A DNA stretch of 64,000 nucleotides from Sarcomyxa edulis (Eukaryota; Basidiomycota; Agaricomycetes; Agaricales; Mycenaceae). Below the pieces are notes generated by a model. That model was not told where the DNA came from, did not search any database, and saw only the letters and a program-made list of their open reading frames with translations. The DNA lies in contig QUOL01000008.1 of assembly GCA_009761415.1 (NCBI GenBank), positions 186,001-250,000 on the forward strand, in the 5' to 3' direction. The translations under genes and the position numbers were made by a program. This document shows positions 12,012 through 23,752 of this stretch, in pieces; position 1 is the first letter of the stretch, and every line of letters begins with the position of its first letter.

Positions 12012-12839
12012 CCCTCGTACTTCTACTTTCCTTTCTCTCTCATGTTAGATGACTTTCTGACATCCATCCTCTGTATTTTGTTCGTATCTACCATTCTCTA
12101 CCATTCTTCACTTATTTCATGAGCCACACAACGGAACTCGCATCAGCTTTACTTTCTATCTATCGATCCAAGTCCTCACTTGTCTCATCCGATATACACA
12201 CTCAATTCTGTTGTACGGTTTTACCTCCGTCGGGTATACAAAGATCCCGGCGGGGAGAACGGAAGCATTCCTCAAACTTGTGCCACTCATTGATTCGAAA
12301 ATGCTCACGAGCGAGAGTCGTTACATTTTCGTAGGGTTATTTCTCGATATCGATCATACGCATCATCAACAACAGTATGCAAAAAGAACGTTAACGTCGA
12401 CAAGACAGGACAGTAAGTAAGAAAATTCTGCAAGGGAAAAAATGGGCGTAAAAAGGTCGTTACGAGGAGAAAAGGAATATAGCGGATGGAGAGCGTGGAC
12501 GTCAGCGGATAGGAATAGAGAGAGAGATTGAGACAATATGTAAATACGTAGGTAGGTAAGTAGGTAACTAGTGCTGTATGTAAAGGAAAATGAAAAATGT
12601 AGTAGATGTTCCGGGAAAATGAGAAGATATTGTGATTTCCTGGATAAGGATATTGCACGCGCAAGAATGAGGCGTCAGAGGTGGTGGTGGAGGTGGTGGG
12701 GAATCAATGAAGAATGAAGAAGGGAATGTATGAGTAGAGTGATATATTGAAAGCAAAAAACACGATGATGATGATGATGCTGATAGGGATGGACGGGATG
12801 GATTGGAAAAAAAAGACAAGAAATGGATCATTTCGCCAC
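12012..12839. other. 3' flanks of copy F and rrm4; no gene seen
   Basis: Convergent intergenic stretch. It holds the conserved 3' element of the kinase family (12030-12052) and a segment around 12340-12420 that also resembles the flank after copy C (about 5440-5520). No reading frame is convincing. Confidence 0.45.
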
Positions 12840-15819
12840 TCATTTCGGAAGATTCGCTTGGGCGATGAGGGCCATCTCCTTCAATATAGAAGGGTAGCTG
12901 TTCATGATATGAGCGAGGGCGCGGAGGTCCTCCTGGTCGAGAAGACTGATGGTGACCTTGGGCTGAGAGAAACGAAGAGATCAGTCCCTGTCCCAAGACT
13001 AAGCGTATGAACGAGAAAACGTACAGCGTTTTTGACGGACGAGGCTCTGAGAGATTTGAACCTAATGATCCACAACAAAGAGTCAGAAAACGAGGAAGCT
13101 CTTAGACGCCCAAAGAGTACGACATACAATTTATCACCTAGCTGCTGCTTCCGCAATTGCGGTGGTTTCAGCATAAGCCCGTCTATGAATTCATCCGTGG
13201 CAGATACCACCAACGGATCCTCCTTAGGCAAGGGCAGCCCGGTAGATGCTGTTGGTGACCTTGCCATCCTCAAAATCTCCACCGCAGGGAGACGTGCCAG
13301 AGTAGCGATCGTATGCGTAGAAGTCCCCACGCCAGCACCACCGGGGGTCCCAGGAACGGGAGACGCAGTAGCCGACGGTCCCCTCGACGACAAATCCGGT
13401 GTCTGCGGTGAGTCTTGGAGAACCTGCGTTTTCTTGGCTTGCGGCGTCACAGGTACAGCTACCGGCTGCCTCTCACCACTATCACCCTCCCTCTCCTCCC
13501 CATCGTCCTCCTCGCTATCCAACACATTCTTCGCGTCCGCGAGTTTCGAGCGTAAAACCTCTGCGTTGAACAAGCACATAGCCCTCTCGCGTTTCGGAAG
13601 GCTCATCAGGAGGCCCAACAATTCCACCTGCCGTGTCGACTCGAATTTGTTGATAGCCGCAAGTAGACGATCGCGTTCTGACGTCGGCGGGACAGATCCA
13701 GATGGGGAGGATGTGCGTGGAGGAGTAGAGAGCGAAGGGCTGATAGAGATCGGCGTAGATGGATGCTCTGGGGCACTGGCAGTGGCATTCAAAGCGTTCG
13801 GGTCCAAGAGGCGAGAATCCTGGGAAGCAGCTGATGCTGAAGGCGCCGGAGAAGTCGACTTGGATTTGGATCGCGATTTTTCAGGCGTGGACCGTTTCGA
13901 TGAGCCTGGGAGACGGAGGGTGTTCTGCAGGCCTACAACTTTTTCTTTCAAAATTTCCGAATCTTCGATGACTTGCATGACATCGGTGAGGGATAGGCTG
14001 ACGAGGGAGTCAACGATGGATTCCAAGTCATTTGAGGAGACGAGGCCCGTCGATTTCACGCGTCTGCTAAGCTCGCCTGTGAGGACTTCCTTTCGCACGA
14101 CAGGGGATAATCCTGCCAGATCGTCGTATCGCATGGGGAGGTTGAGCGTTCCAGTCAACGCAGCCTGCACAATGCATGAGTATTGCGTCTTTAGTAAGCG
14201 ATAACAAAATGGCCTTACATTATAATAACTCCCAGATCCTCTCCTTCCTCGATCAGGTCTATCGTGATGACCTGCGCTACCTACGGGAGATCCAAGCGCA
14301 GCAGTATGATGACGGGGACTCGGCCAACCGGCATAACTCTCCCCGCCCTCACTCTGCGTTGGACTCGTCGCTCCACTCGAGTTTCTCGGATGTCCGTTAT
14401 GCCCGAAACGCTGAGCCAGCTTCTCTTGGCGCAGCTGTTTTGGCTCGTGTAGTCGGACAACGACTTGTTTGCTACCGAGCTGCATCCCATTCATCGCGTG
14501 CATGGCTGCAGCGGCTGCAAAGAACGTGGATCGATATTTGATATCAGATGATAGACAAAAAACTTCAAACTTACCTTGATCTGGGGTCTGGTAGGAGACA
14601 AATCCAAACCCACGGCTGTCGCCGTTCTCGTTGCGCATCACGCGAGCACTGTGGAAGAGGTAAACGCCGTGAATCGATTAGATGGATCCGAAGTTTACTT
14701 GCCTCACGATTTGACCAAACTGCAATTGCAAGAAAGGCAACGTTAGTTATTCGGCAAGAAAAGACGCTACAATTTGATCTACCTGACGGAAATGAGTGAA
14801 GAGACCATTTGAATCGATATCGGGATCAAGATTCTACAACCAAGGCAGTAGGTCAGATTGAGGGGGAATGCTGCATGGATGTGTGCGTACCTTGCAAAAT
14901 AGATTGCATGGATCAATCAATCCACTGTGACTGTTGGATCCTGGGCCCATGAGAGGCGCTAGTTGAACCTGTTGACCAGGGCCGTGTACAAACGAAGCCA
15001 CAGGTTGAGTTTGAACGGGTGATCGCATCGGATACGGAGCACCACGCGGAGGTGAATACTGTCGAATGACAGAGAGTATCAGATTCTGACACTTGAGATG
15101 GAAAACTGACACTTGCCTGCGTGGGATAAGGCATCATTGAGCCCGATGGCACAAAGGAGGGCGCCGCGACACTGAATTCGACCATGCTTCCACTGGTCCG
15201 TCGAGGCTGATATACTTGTACAGCGATATTTTGACCATCGATATCAGCGCAGTGCAATGCTTCTTCAGCGATCTGGGCATCTTGCTCGTTCCAAAACTCG
15301 ACGATGCCAGTATCGGCTCCGAAATGAGTCTGGGTGTGTGCTGACGCGAGAGCTCCGTATGGTCGGAAGAGATCGTAAAGTTGAGAGTCGTTGAATCCTT
15401 GAGGTAAGTGTTTGACGAGACGTGGAAGAGCTGAAGGGCTAGGCAATGCCGTTGGTGGATTCGTGGGAGGGTACGGCGACAAGACTAGATGTACAGGTGG
15501 TTGGATACCTGGAAGTGGACGTGATTGAAGGGTCGCAAGCGCTTTATCGGCTATACAGATTCGTGAGTGGGGTCGAATGGTCAAGTCAAGCAAGAAACAC
15601 ACCTTTCTCGATGAATTTGAACTCGATCGTGCCAGACAAAAGATTAGGACCTCCGTCGCGAGGGATCTTGAGTCTAAACGGAGTGCAAAATGCCAGTGCT
15701 ATTGCAAGTGTCTCATCGGAAACGAATGGAGGCAAATTGGAGATGTATAAAAGAGGCTCGTGCAGATACGGGTGGGGTTGTGGACCGTAGACAGGTTGAA
15801 GAGGATATTCGGAGGTCAT
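12840..15819 (-). CDS. rrm4: Rrm4-type RNA-binding protein (3 RRM + 3 MLLE-like domains)
   Basis: Multi-exon gene on the minus strand. The start is at 15819 (MTSEYPLQPVYG) and the stop at 12840-12842. RRM1 contains LLYISNLPPFVSDETLA. RRM2 contains LVKHLPQGFNDSQLYDLF. RRM3 contains NGDSRGFGFVSYQTPDQ (RNP1) and ends in VVVRLHEPKQLRQEK. The C-terminal half has three MLLE-like helical segments separated by Ser/Pro/Thr-rich linkers: one around SLSLTDVMQVIEDSEILKEK, one around LLGLLMSLPKRERAMCLFNA, and a last one spanning QQLGDKLF through LLDQEDLRALAHIMNSYP. This order matches Ustilago maydis Rrm4, which carries mRNAs on moving early endosomes and binds Upa1 through its last MLLE domain. Cellular role here is inferred from that family. 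Confidence 0.88.
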
Positions 15820-17822
15820 GATGGGTGTAAATTTTGATCGTGAATTGTCTTGATAGAATTTAAGAAAAGCCTGGTCCTGGCCAACAAGCAACCTGGTCGA
15901 TGTTGCCAGGAAAAAGAACAAGAACAAGAACAAACTTTTTCTCAAGGGCACCTAACCGTCACCGTCCAATTCAAACACCCTACAATATCCATCACCATCC
16001 ATCAACTCAGAGTTACTCAGGAACACAACAGGAACTTCCAACTTGAGGACTTGTCGAGGACTTCAGAACAACGCCCATCTACAAGGCAGGATCGTACTAC
16101 AAAGAGGCTGTTCAGGCTTTGTCTGCAGTCGTAAAAGCATCGAATTCGGTCAACCAGTAGGTACCTCGGGCGACACCGCGAAGACTTGACTCTTTGCCGT
16201 GATGAAAGTGCTTTCCGAGTCGAAGCGGGTGAGTGCTCTACATTGCCCAAGGCGACACAAGACTGATAGCGCTATGTTTGATAATTCTAGTGATTCAGCC
16301 GATCTGGCTGTAAAATCACCTCAGGTTATTCTCGGATGATGGTAAGCCTTAGGTCGTCGAATCATGGTCGATTTAATGCGCATGGAACATCATCTAGGAT
16401 TACTACCGGAGAACTCTGGCAATATGCGACATAGATTTGCTGGTCGAAATCGGCGTCCATGTCCTGCGCTATGCGTACACCATAAAATACCGGACAGAAG
16501 TGCCGGCTCACCCAGACTCTGCAGATCAAGGTTGATAGATAAGTTTTCTCCCTTCATTCATACGCAATAATCAAATCGAAACGCATTGTTGATGCAAGAA
16601 TTTCAGTTCCGCATACTCGATCATTCCGTATGCCTCGTTGGAACATATCAGGCGGTTCCGTCGACATGTTTTAGAGCAATTATGAAGATCCCAGTTCTCG
16701 TGTTCATGCTTATTGGCTGCAACTTGGATCCTCTCTTGAATCCAAAGAGAGTCTGCTTCGGATCACAGAATGCCGAACTTCACAAAGCTGGAGCAAATAT
16801 TGCGGCAGAGAAGTTACGCTGATGTCTTCGTGGTTGCAATGACGAATGCCACGCAGAGCAGGGATTGCTCTGCGTCTCCTGGAGAAGACAACTAATCGTA
16901 CAATACGCTAGAAAACGGTCTGAAGAATGCGTCTTCGTTCACTGCCACCTTGTCCTATATAATGCCACTCAGTGCGAAGGGTTAATCATAGTAAGCGCTC
17001 TATCAATATCGGATATAGTGTCTAAAAGCAATGTGCCATACAAAGTAAGCTATAAGTTCGTTTCTGTCTTTTTTCAACTGACAGTGTGCATTTCGTACCA
17101 TTTTCAAAGCCCTAGATCGGATCTCTACACGGTCTCGTGGTAGGATATGGCTCATAAACGAGTGTTCAGCGAGGTCTCTCTACGGAGGAGTCAACGGCTG
17201 TCCGAGCGTTTCGACTCTTGAGCTGCAGCATCGCGACGAGTCTCTCCCACTCATACAGGTGAGTACATCGATTGTTCCCCCTTCTTCTCTCTCCTCCCCT
17301 TGGCATCCTTGACAAGTAGAGTAGAAGTCCCTGTGACAGAATTCGTGCTCCTACCCATCGACTCAATGATAGGGAGTTTGAGGCGCGTTTTACACGAGCA
17401 AAATGTAAAAGCCCTCGACCTAATCGTGTCTCTACAGAGCGCTGTCGGACCTCTGAAAAAGCCAGAGGTAGTCCCATTTATCCATGATCAACGGGTGAAC
17501 TTCGTTGCCTTATCATTATTCGTGTGGTAAGATTGAATGGAGAGATAAATATGGTCCACACAAAGAGTCTTCTGACGCGAGCTCTTGTACAATACTATCT
17601 GGAGCTCACGTTTGAGGTCATTGCTGTCTTGTACGTTCTGATCCATGTGCGCGACTTCTGGATACACATTCCTTTTGACAGGGGCATTCACTCGTCTCGG
17701 CGCGTCGGCGCGTCAACGCGTCACAATCACGGTGGCCGGATCAAATTCGAAATAGTCACAGTCACGGACCACCGACGTCCACGACTGTTCCTTCAAAGTT
17801 GACTCTCCACTTGCTCTCTCAA
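15820..17822. other. Two-kilobase stretch without a recognised gene
   Basis: Several short frames exist, but none shows a domain, a plausible exon chain or similarity to the rest of the window. Upstream of copy G there is an ACGCGT box at 17716-17721 inside a run of GCGTC-type repeats (about 17699-17722). Confidence 0.45.
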
Positions 17823-18844
17823 ATGTCCTCCCTCATCGTCAAATCACAAATCGGTCTTGAAAGGTTCTATAGCTCTAAGAACAAGTCTTCGGCGTGCGTA
17901 TTCAAAGCTCTTCCCGATCACCCCACCGACAACTTGGACGACATCTTTTCTGACACCACGTTGACCTTCGACAAAGCCGAGAAACTACATACGGGGAGAC
18001 ACACAATCGTTTTCCGTGGAGAACTTGCAGCAGAAGATGATAGTATGGACCCTCTGGATGTCGTCATCAAGATAGACCTCAAGAAGTCCCACACCAAGAG
18101 CCTCATTCGAGAGGCGAAATGGTATACGACGAAATTGAACGATTTACAAGGCGATACCATCCCTCTGTACTACGGCCTTTACCAAGTCAAATTCGCCTCC
18201 CGCAACGTCACCTGCATCGTCCTGCAATATTGTGGCAAACCGATAAACAACTACTTCGACAGGCTAGATAGGAAATTCAAGTATGTCTGGATGGTCTACT
18301 CTCCTGTTCCGTATGTCAACTAATCTTCTGCAAGGGTGGCTATTCTGAATCGACTTAGCTTTCTACACCAGCTGGGCGTAACTCATGGCGACTTTCGCGA
18401 ACCCAACGTCCTTGACAACAACGGTGTCCCCTTCATCGTAGATTTCGAACACACTGAGGATCATAAGTGCCGCTGTGTTAGGAGTTTGGTCGTCTGGGGA
18501 TCCCTCAGACCATATCAAAGTGCATTCAACTGCCAAGAAATGTACGATCTTGCGAGTAGTCTGGGCGTTTGGATGAACAGTACGTGATATCTCGTCTATT
18601 ATTTTCCGCTCGCTCATAAATTCTATCGCTTACAGGTGCATTTTGGTTCCATACCGCCCTGGTTGTGGTGCGGAAACTTAAGTCAGTGGATCAACTCGTA
18701 GAAATGGTTCCCGATCGCTTTAAAGCTACGGAGGCGGCTCGTCAGAGGATTCGGAACGAAGCTCACGAAGTCTTTAAATCGCTCGTCAATCATTCTCAAT
18801 TCCACCCTGATGTTCTGCCACTGGCCCCGACCTCGAACCAATAG
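17823..18844 (+). CDS. Kinase-like protein, tandem family copy G (303 aa)
   Basis: Exons 17823-18280, 18335-18579, 18636-18844. Landmarks are intact: VVIKIDL, LIREAKWYTTKL, HGDFREPNVL and VDFEHTEDHKCRC (Ala to Thr in the DFEHA motif). The tail is short and ends PTSNQ, the same length and form as copy D. The 3' flank (about 18845-18970) resembles the flank after D. An upstream in-frame ATG at 17799 exists, but the family N-terminus begins at 17823. Confidence 0.85.
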
Positions 18845-19609
18845 TGTCTGGTTCGCGTTTGAGCTCTCATGTTCGGTCTCGTTTTCGTCCTCCAACGCCT
18901 CTTACGATGCTTGTGCGTTGTCATTCCGTAGCTCTCGTGACGATCCCTTGTGTCCTTCCGTCCTACAATTCTAATATTTTCTCTTTTTGAGCGTTCCATT
19001 CACGTGATCGACGCGTCGACGCGTTTGAACCGCGATTTCTACTGCGACTATTTTCAAAGGCAAGCCTGCGCGGTATGTCGGTCAAGCCAGGGAAACGTTC
19101 TCAAGAATAACCTGAGTGCATTATATAAGATTGTTGTACGAGATAAATAAGTGTATTAGTACAGTGTTCAATCACCGACGACCGATGGGACCAGGTGAAC
19201 TCGCCCTTTTGGCGCCATCCATTCTGTTGCATACTTTACTTACGGTCCTGTCTTGTCGACCTCAATGACCCCGGTACACAGTCGACGACAATCGGTAATA
19301 AATGATTGACATCGATCTGGAAAGTTAGCGAGTTGAGCTCGTTCTCAGCACATCAGCAATCTTGAGGGAAATGCTTCTGCTCTCCCCCGGATCTACTTGA
19401 CGGAAGCAGATGTAACAGAACTTCGTATGTATATAGGTGTACATGGGATGATATCAGTGAGGACAGGTGGGTCCATTGAAAAATGAAGCTAGTGCGAGTT
19501 CCGTCGTGCGGCTCATAAAATAAATGTAAAGAAATGGTAGACAAAATACAGGGATTGGATATAGAAGAGACCGTCTAATATGCGAGAAGGAGAATTGGGA
19601 GTACGAGGA
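18845..19609. other. Convergent spacer between copies G and H
   Basis: No gene seen. It contains duplicated 3' flank of G (shared with D) and, near 19570-19590 on the minus strand, a version of the family's 3' element after copy H. Confidence 0.4.
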
Positions 19610-20684
19610 CTACTTGTCATCGCTAGAGTTCGAAGATGATGGGGAGGGAGGGGATAGCACAGGAGTAGACAGGAGTGGTTTGGGTGGAACGTCAGGGTGG
19701 AATTGAGAATGGTTGACAAGCGATTTGAATACTGCGTGAGCCTGTTTCCGAATCTTCTGCCGAGCCGCCTCCGTAGCCTTGAAGCGGTCGGGAACCATCT
19801 CCACGAGTTGATCCACTGTTTTGAGTTCCCGCACGACAACCAGGGCAGTATGGAACTCGAATGCACCTATGCGCGATATCAATCATAAACGAGCACCCGA
19901 TAAAGGGAAAGGGATGATACGTACTCCGCATCCAAACGCCTAAACTATCCGCAAGGGCGTACAATTCTGGGCATTTGAATTCACTTGAATATGGCAGCAA
20001 CGATCCCCAGACGACTAGGCTCCTGACACAGCGGCAATGATGATCCGCGGCATGTTCGAAATCTACGATGAAGGGAACACCGTTGTTATTGAGAACATTG
20101 GGTTCGCGGAAGTCGCCATGAGTTACACCTAATTGGTGTAGATACCCAAGTCTGTCCAGAATTTCCGCCCTTGCAAAAAAATGTTAGCTGGGATACGAGA
20201 AAAGAGGGTGGATCGTTGAGACGTACTTGAACGTCTTATCGAGCCTGTCAAAATAATTGTCTATCGGTTCGCCACAGTATTGCAACACAATGCAGGTGAC
20301 ATTGCGGGCCTCGAATTTGGCTTGATAGAGACCGTAGAACAGAGGGATCACATGGCCCTGCAAGTCATCTAATTTCGTTGTATACCACCTCGCCTCTCGA
20401 ATGAGGCTCTTGGTGTGAGACTTGTTGATGTCTATCTTGATGACGACATCTAGGGGATCCATGGAGTCGTCTTCGGCGGCAAGTTCACCACGGAAAACAA
20501 CCGTGTGATTCCCCTTGTATAGTATCTTAGCTTTATCGAACGTCAACTTGGTGTCAGGAGAGATGTCGTTCAAGTTGTCGGTAGGGTGATCGGGGATAGC
20601 GTCAAGAACGCACGCAGAAGAATTGGCTTTAGAAGTATAGAATCTTTGCAGGCCGATTTCGGATTTGATGATGAGAGAGGACAT
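19610..20684 (-). CDS. Kinase-like protein, tandem family copy H (319 aa)
   Basis: Exons 20684-20227, 20169-19925 and 19866-19610 on the minus strand. Landmarks are intact: VVIKIDI, LIREARWYTTKL, HGDFREPNVL and VDFEHAADHHC. The middle part (KSHTKSLIREARWY, LQGHVIPLFYG, FEARNVTC) is the version also found in the second half of exon 1 of copy I. ACGCGT boxes lie at 20704-20709 and 20735-20740, and a TATA box at 20762-20768. Confidence 0.85.
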
Positions 20685-20761
20685 GTGTTGTTAAAGCAGG
20701 AGCACGCGTTGAAGGGAAGATGGGAAGCTTAAAGACGCGTTGATTGAGATCAACATGAGCC

Positions 20762-20768
20762 TTATATA
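20762..20768 (-). promoter_or_regulatory. TATA box of copy H
   Basis: TATATAA on the minus strand, 78 bases before the start codon, followed downstream by two ACGCGT boxes. Confidence 0.5.
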
Positions 20769-21740
20769 TTCGATTTTGTAATTCCGCTACTCCGACTTGA
20801 CTCCGATCAGTCCCGAATGGTCAACGCAAGTGCTGATGGCAAGCCCCCGCCACCCACCATCCGTCCGGAGTCATCTTATGGAAGTGTCCTGCCTCTAGTT
20901 CCTCGCGGACTGCGGACATATGGGTCCCCAAAGATTGGTATTTAATACCCAAGTGCCACAGGCGTCCAACTTGCGTCCACCCGTACAGTCATTGATGGAC
21001 TAGCCACTGATCAAGCTTGATGAACCACATCACGGCCATGCGTCTGGCCTGTGAAAACATCTATAACTAATCATGAGTTCCACAGACACTGAGACGAGCC
21101 AGCAGCCGACGCATCCACGGACGTCCTGATCGTATTCATCAGTACGCGTCTTTCGAGTTGCCTTTCTTGTCATTTTTTTTGTTGTGATTATACCCGTTTC
21201 AGGCTTATCCTGTGAGCAGTAATAGTGCAACTGTCACCCAGCAGAACAATGCAAGTCCTGCATCAGGAGTCCGGGAAGCCACCGTAACTACCTGTGATTG
21301 TAGTGGGACGTCTACCGTCACAATTTGAAATGAATAGTCTAGGTGAGTGTTCACCATGGTGCATGACTTGCCGTCGACCTTCTCATTGGCTCATCACTGT
21401 TCAATCATCATGCTGCAGCTCACGATTTTTTGGCAATTCATCCTTGATCCGAATTGCCACCGGTAGACCGTAAGCCCTATTATCACGCCCGGTCGTCCCC
21501 CGAGTGGCACTTACCACCTCTCTGGTATAAAATCAAATACGTCCTTCAGCATAGAATCTCATTCCCGTCCCCTTTCACCTAATATCTCTTCTGTTGTCGA
21601 TAATTCCTAGCGCTTTCCTCCTCGCACTGTGTCACTACCAGTCAGTTTACCTCAACGCCCTATCTATCGTCGATACATTCTAGCTCCTCCCCTCTCGCAA
21701 GTTGCGACTACCACTCAGTCCATTATCAACATCTCCTGAG
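20769..21740. other. Divergent spacer between copy H and nuclease-like paralogue 2
   Basis: No gene recognised over about 1 kb. The last ~250 bases are C/T-rich, as is common just before fungal start codons. Confidence 0.45.
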
Positions 21741-23353
21741 ATGCCACCTCGTGCCAAAAAATCCAAATTCCCCCGGGAAGATCGGAATAAAGTACGATTT
21801 GTTGACACCCAATTGACACCTTTCAAGAGGGACAGCATCCCTGGGCCCTCTGATACTCAATCTGACCCCGATCCACTGGACGGTCTTGATAGAATGTCGC
21901 ACCTTTCGATCACGGATCCCGTGGCGCGTCCCATTTCAAGGCCAAGTGCTAACGACAATAGCCCTCAGACCTCCGAATCCACTGTTGTGGATGACTTCGT
22001 AGACGACGACGACGACGACGACATAGATGACGCCGAGTCCCACCCATTCTTGGAATCCATCCTGAATAACTCCAGTCTTCTCTCCTTCGCAAAAAGATCT
22101 GCCACAACCTTATACAATCTCGTATGTGCGGTCATTCCAAAGGTTCCGGAGGTCTACACGCGCGATGGCTTGACTCATACGCGAGGCCCCAGCACATACG
22201 ATCATAACCTCAGCGAGAGTGACCAACTCGAGAAAGTCGTGTTTACGCCTCGATTCATGGATCAAGCAGAAGCTCGCGCAAAGACTTTACTGGAGAAAAT
22301 CGTCATTGATCCATCTGTGACCTGTAGTTTCATCCTCTTGATACTTCTCCTCCCTATGTTCACCTCTCGCTCCCTGCCGAGGGAAATCTGCAGCGAGCAT
22401 GATTCCGAAGACTGGGTATGGAGTGTTATTGTTCGGCCTGCACTGATGGTACTCAAGGAGCTTCTGTCGATGTTTCCTGACCTCGTCCCAGGCAACATAC
22501 CCTTCGATCTCACCGCTGGTAAGCACAAGGATGCCAGCACCATTCCAGATGGTATCCTCACTCTTGCCACCTTGATCATGGCCACCATCGAGATCAAGTC
22601 GCATAATGCTCTCAAAAACCGGACTTTCTCGGCTTTTTCGGAGCTATACAGGTTACAGAACCCCCCTGCGATGAAATTTGTCTGGCCTCGAAGCAAACCC
22701 GCCGCCACTGGCGAGTCCAAGGGCACTGACAGTACTGAGGATACCAAGAATACTAACAGCAAGGACAAGTCCTCGAGAAACTCATCGAAGAAGTCGACAG
22801 ATGAGTCTTCAAACAAACCATCGAATCAGGCACCGGATACGGCATTGGACGATGTACCGGAAGACGAGCCGGAATATGCGACCATAGAGCAGACTGACGA
22901 GGCAACTCTTCTTGTTCAAGTAAGTACCAGCGATGTACACCCTTTTACCTTCTACTGATTCGATGAATCACAGGTCTGGAGCCAGATGACCGAAAAAGAC
23001 AGTCGTTTGGGGTCGCTTTCCTCCTATCAGAAGTCATACTTCTTCATCAGAGACAAGGCCACCAGGACACTCTATGTCTCTCGGCCGTACCGTCGCAACA
23101 ATAGACCCATACTGGCCTATGTAGCGTTCATTATGCTTGCTTTCGGCACCATCCCCTTGGATGAGATTGAACTGCCTCCGATAAGGACAGATCATTGGGA
23201 GGAAGGTGAAGTCTTTGGGCACAAAGAGGGGTTTGCTAGAAGGTATTGACTCTCTATCATCTTAGCGCAACCTCAGCTGATGTTCCTTCCAGTTCGCTTC
23301 CCAAAGGAATGTTGGACCGCGCCGCCGCCAGAGCCGCATCCTCCGCTACGTGA
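21741..23353 (+). CDS. Possible PD-(D/E)XK nuclease-like protein, paralogue 2 (502 aa)
   Basis: Exons 21741-22919, 22974-23242, 23293-23353, with the same intron positions and phases as paralogue 1. The start MPPRAKKSK matches the paralogue, so an upstream in-frame extension was not used. Candidate catalytic residues are D270 (TIPDGIL), E284 and K286 (IEIKS). There is a poly-Asp tract (about 88-97) absent from paralogue 1. The C-terminal ~90 residues, including SYQKSYFFIRDKAT and the end RAAARAASSAT, are nearly identical in the two copies, while the N-terminus and the Lys/Ser linker have diverged. It lies between kinase copies H and I. Function unknown; the nuclease idea is inference. Confidence 0.7.
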
Positions 23354-23752
23354 ACTCTTTTTTCATCACAAGAATGTGCATCTATGTACCTGTATAAAGT
23401 CGTTCGAATAATATGATTGTTGCGTGTTTCTCCTACCCTTCTACTTCTCGAGTGTCCTGAGCCTCGCGTCGTACGCCGTGTGCACTTGATGTGACGTCAC
23501 GCGTTTCATTGTCACCCAACCCCAATGGCCCCGGAGTGACCGCTCAAGGCAACCTTATTTGCGGCCTTCCATTTGCAAGTGCTCGACGTCTTGCAATGTA
23601 CCTGACGCATTATCTTACCATGGATTTTGGTCCTAGTACTTATCTGCATAAATCAGGCCTCGTCGGAAAGATGTTTGCTTCCGGATTGTTCAGCGGAAGT
23701 ACATGGACAAATTTAGTTCGTAGAGAGAAAGTGAAGCTACTGTGCCAGTGGC
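23354..23752. other. 3' flank of nuclease-like paralogue 2
   Basis: No gene. About 23470-23520 matches, in inverse orientation, the flank after paralogue 1, including a TGACGTCA palindrome, which shows the duplication runs past the stop codon. Confidence 0.5.

Noticed and set aside
13032..14204. Long plus-strand frame of 390 codons opposite rrm4
   Set aside because: It lies antisense to the MLLE-bearing exon of rrm4; its composition mirrors the real gene and it shows no domain.
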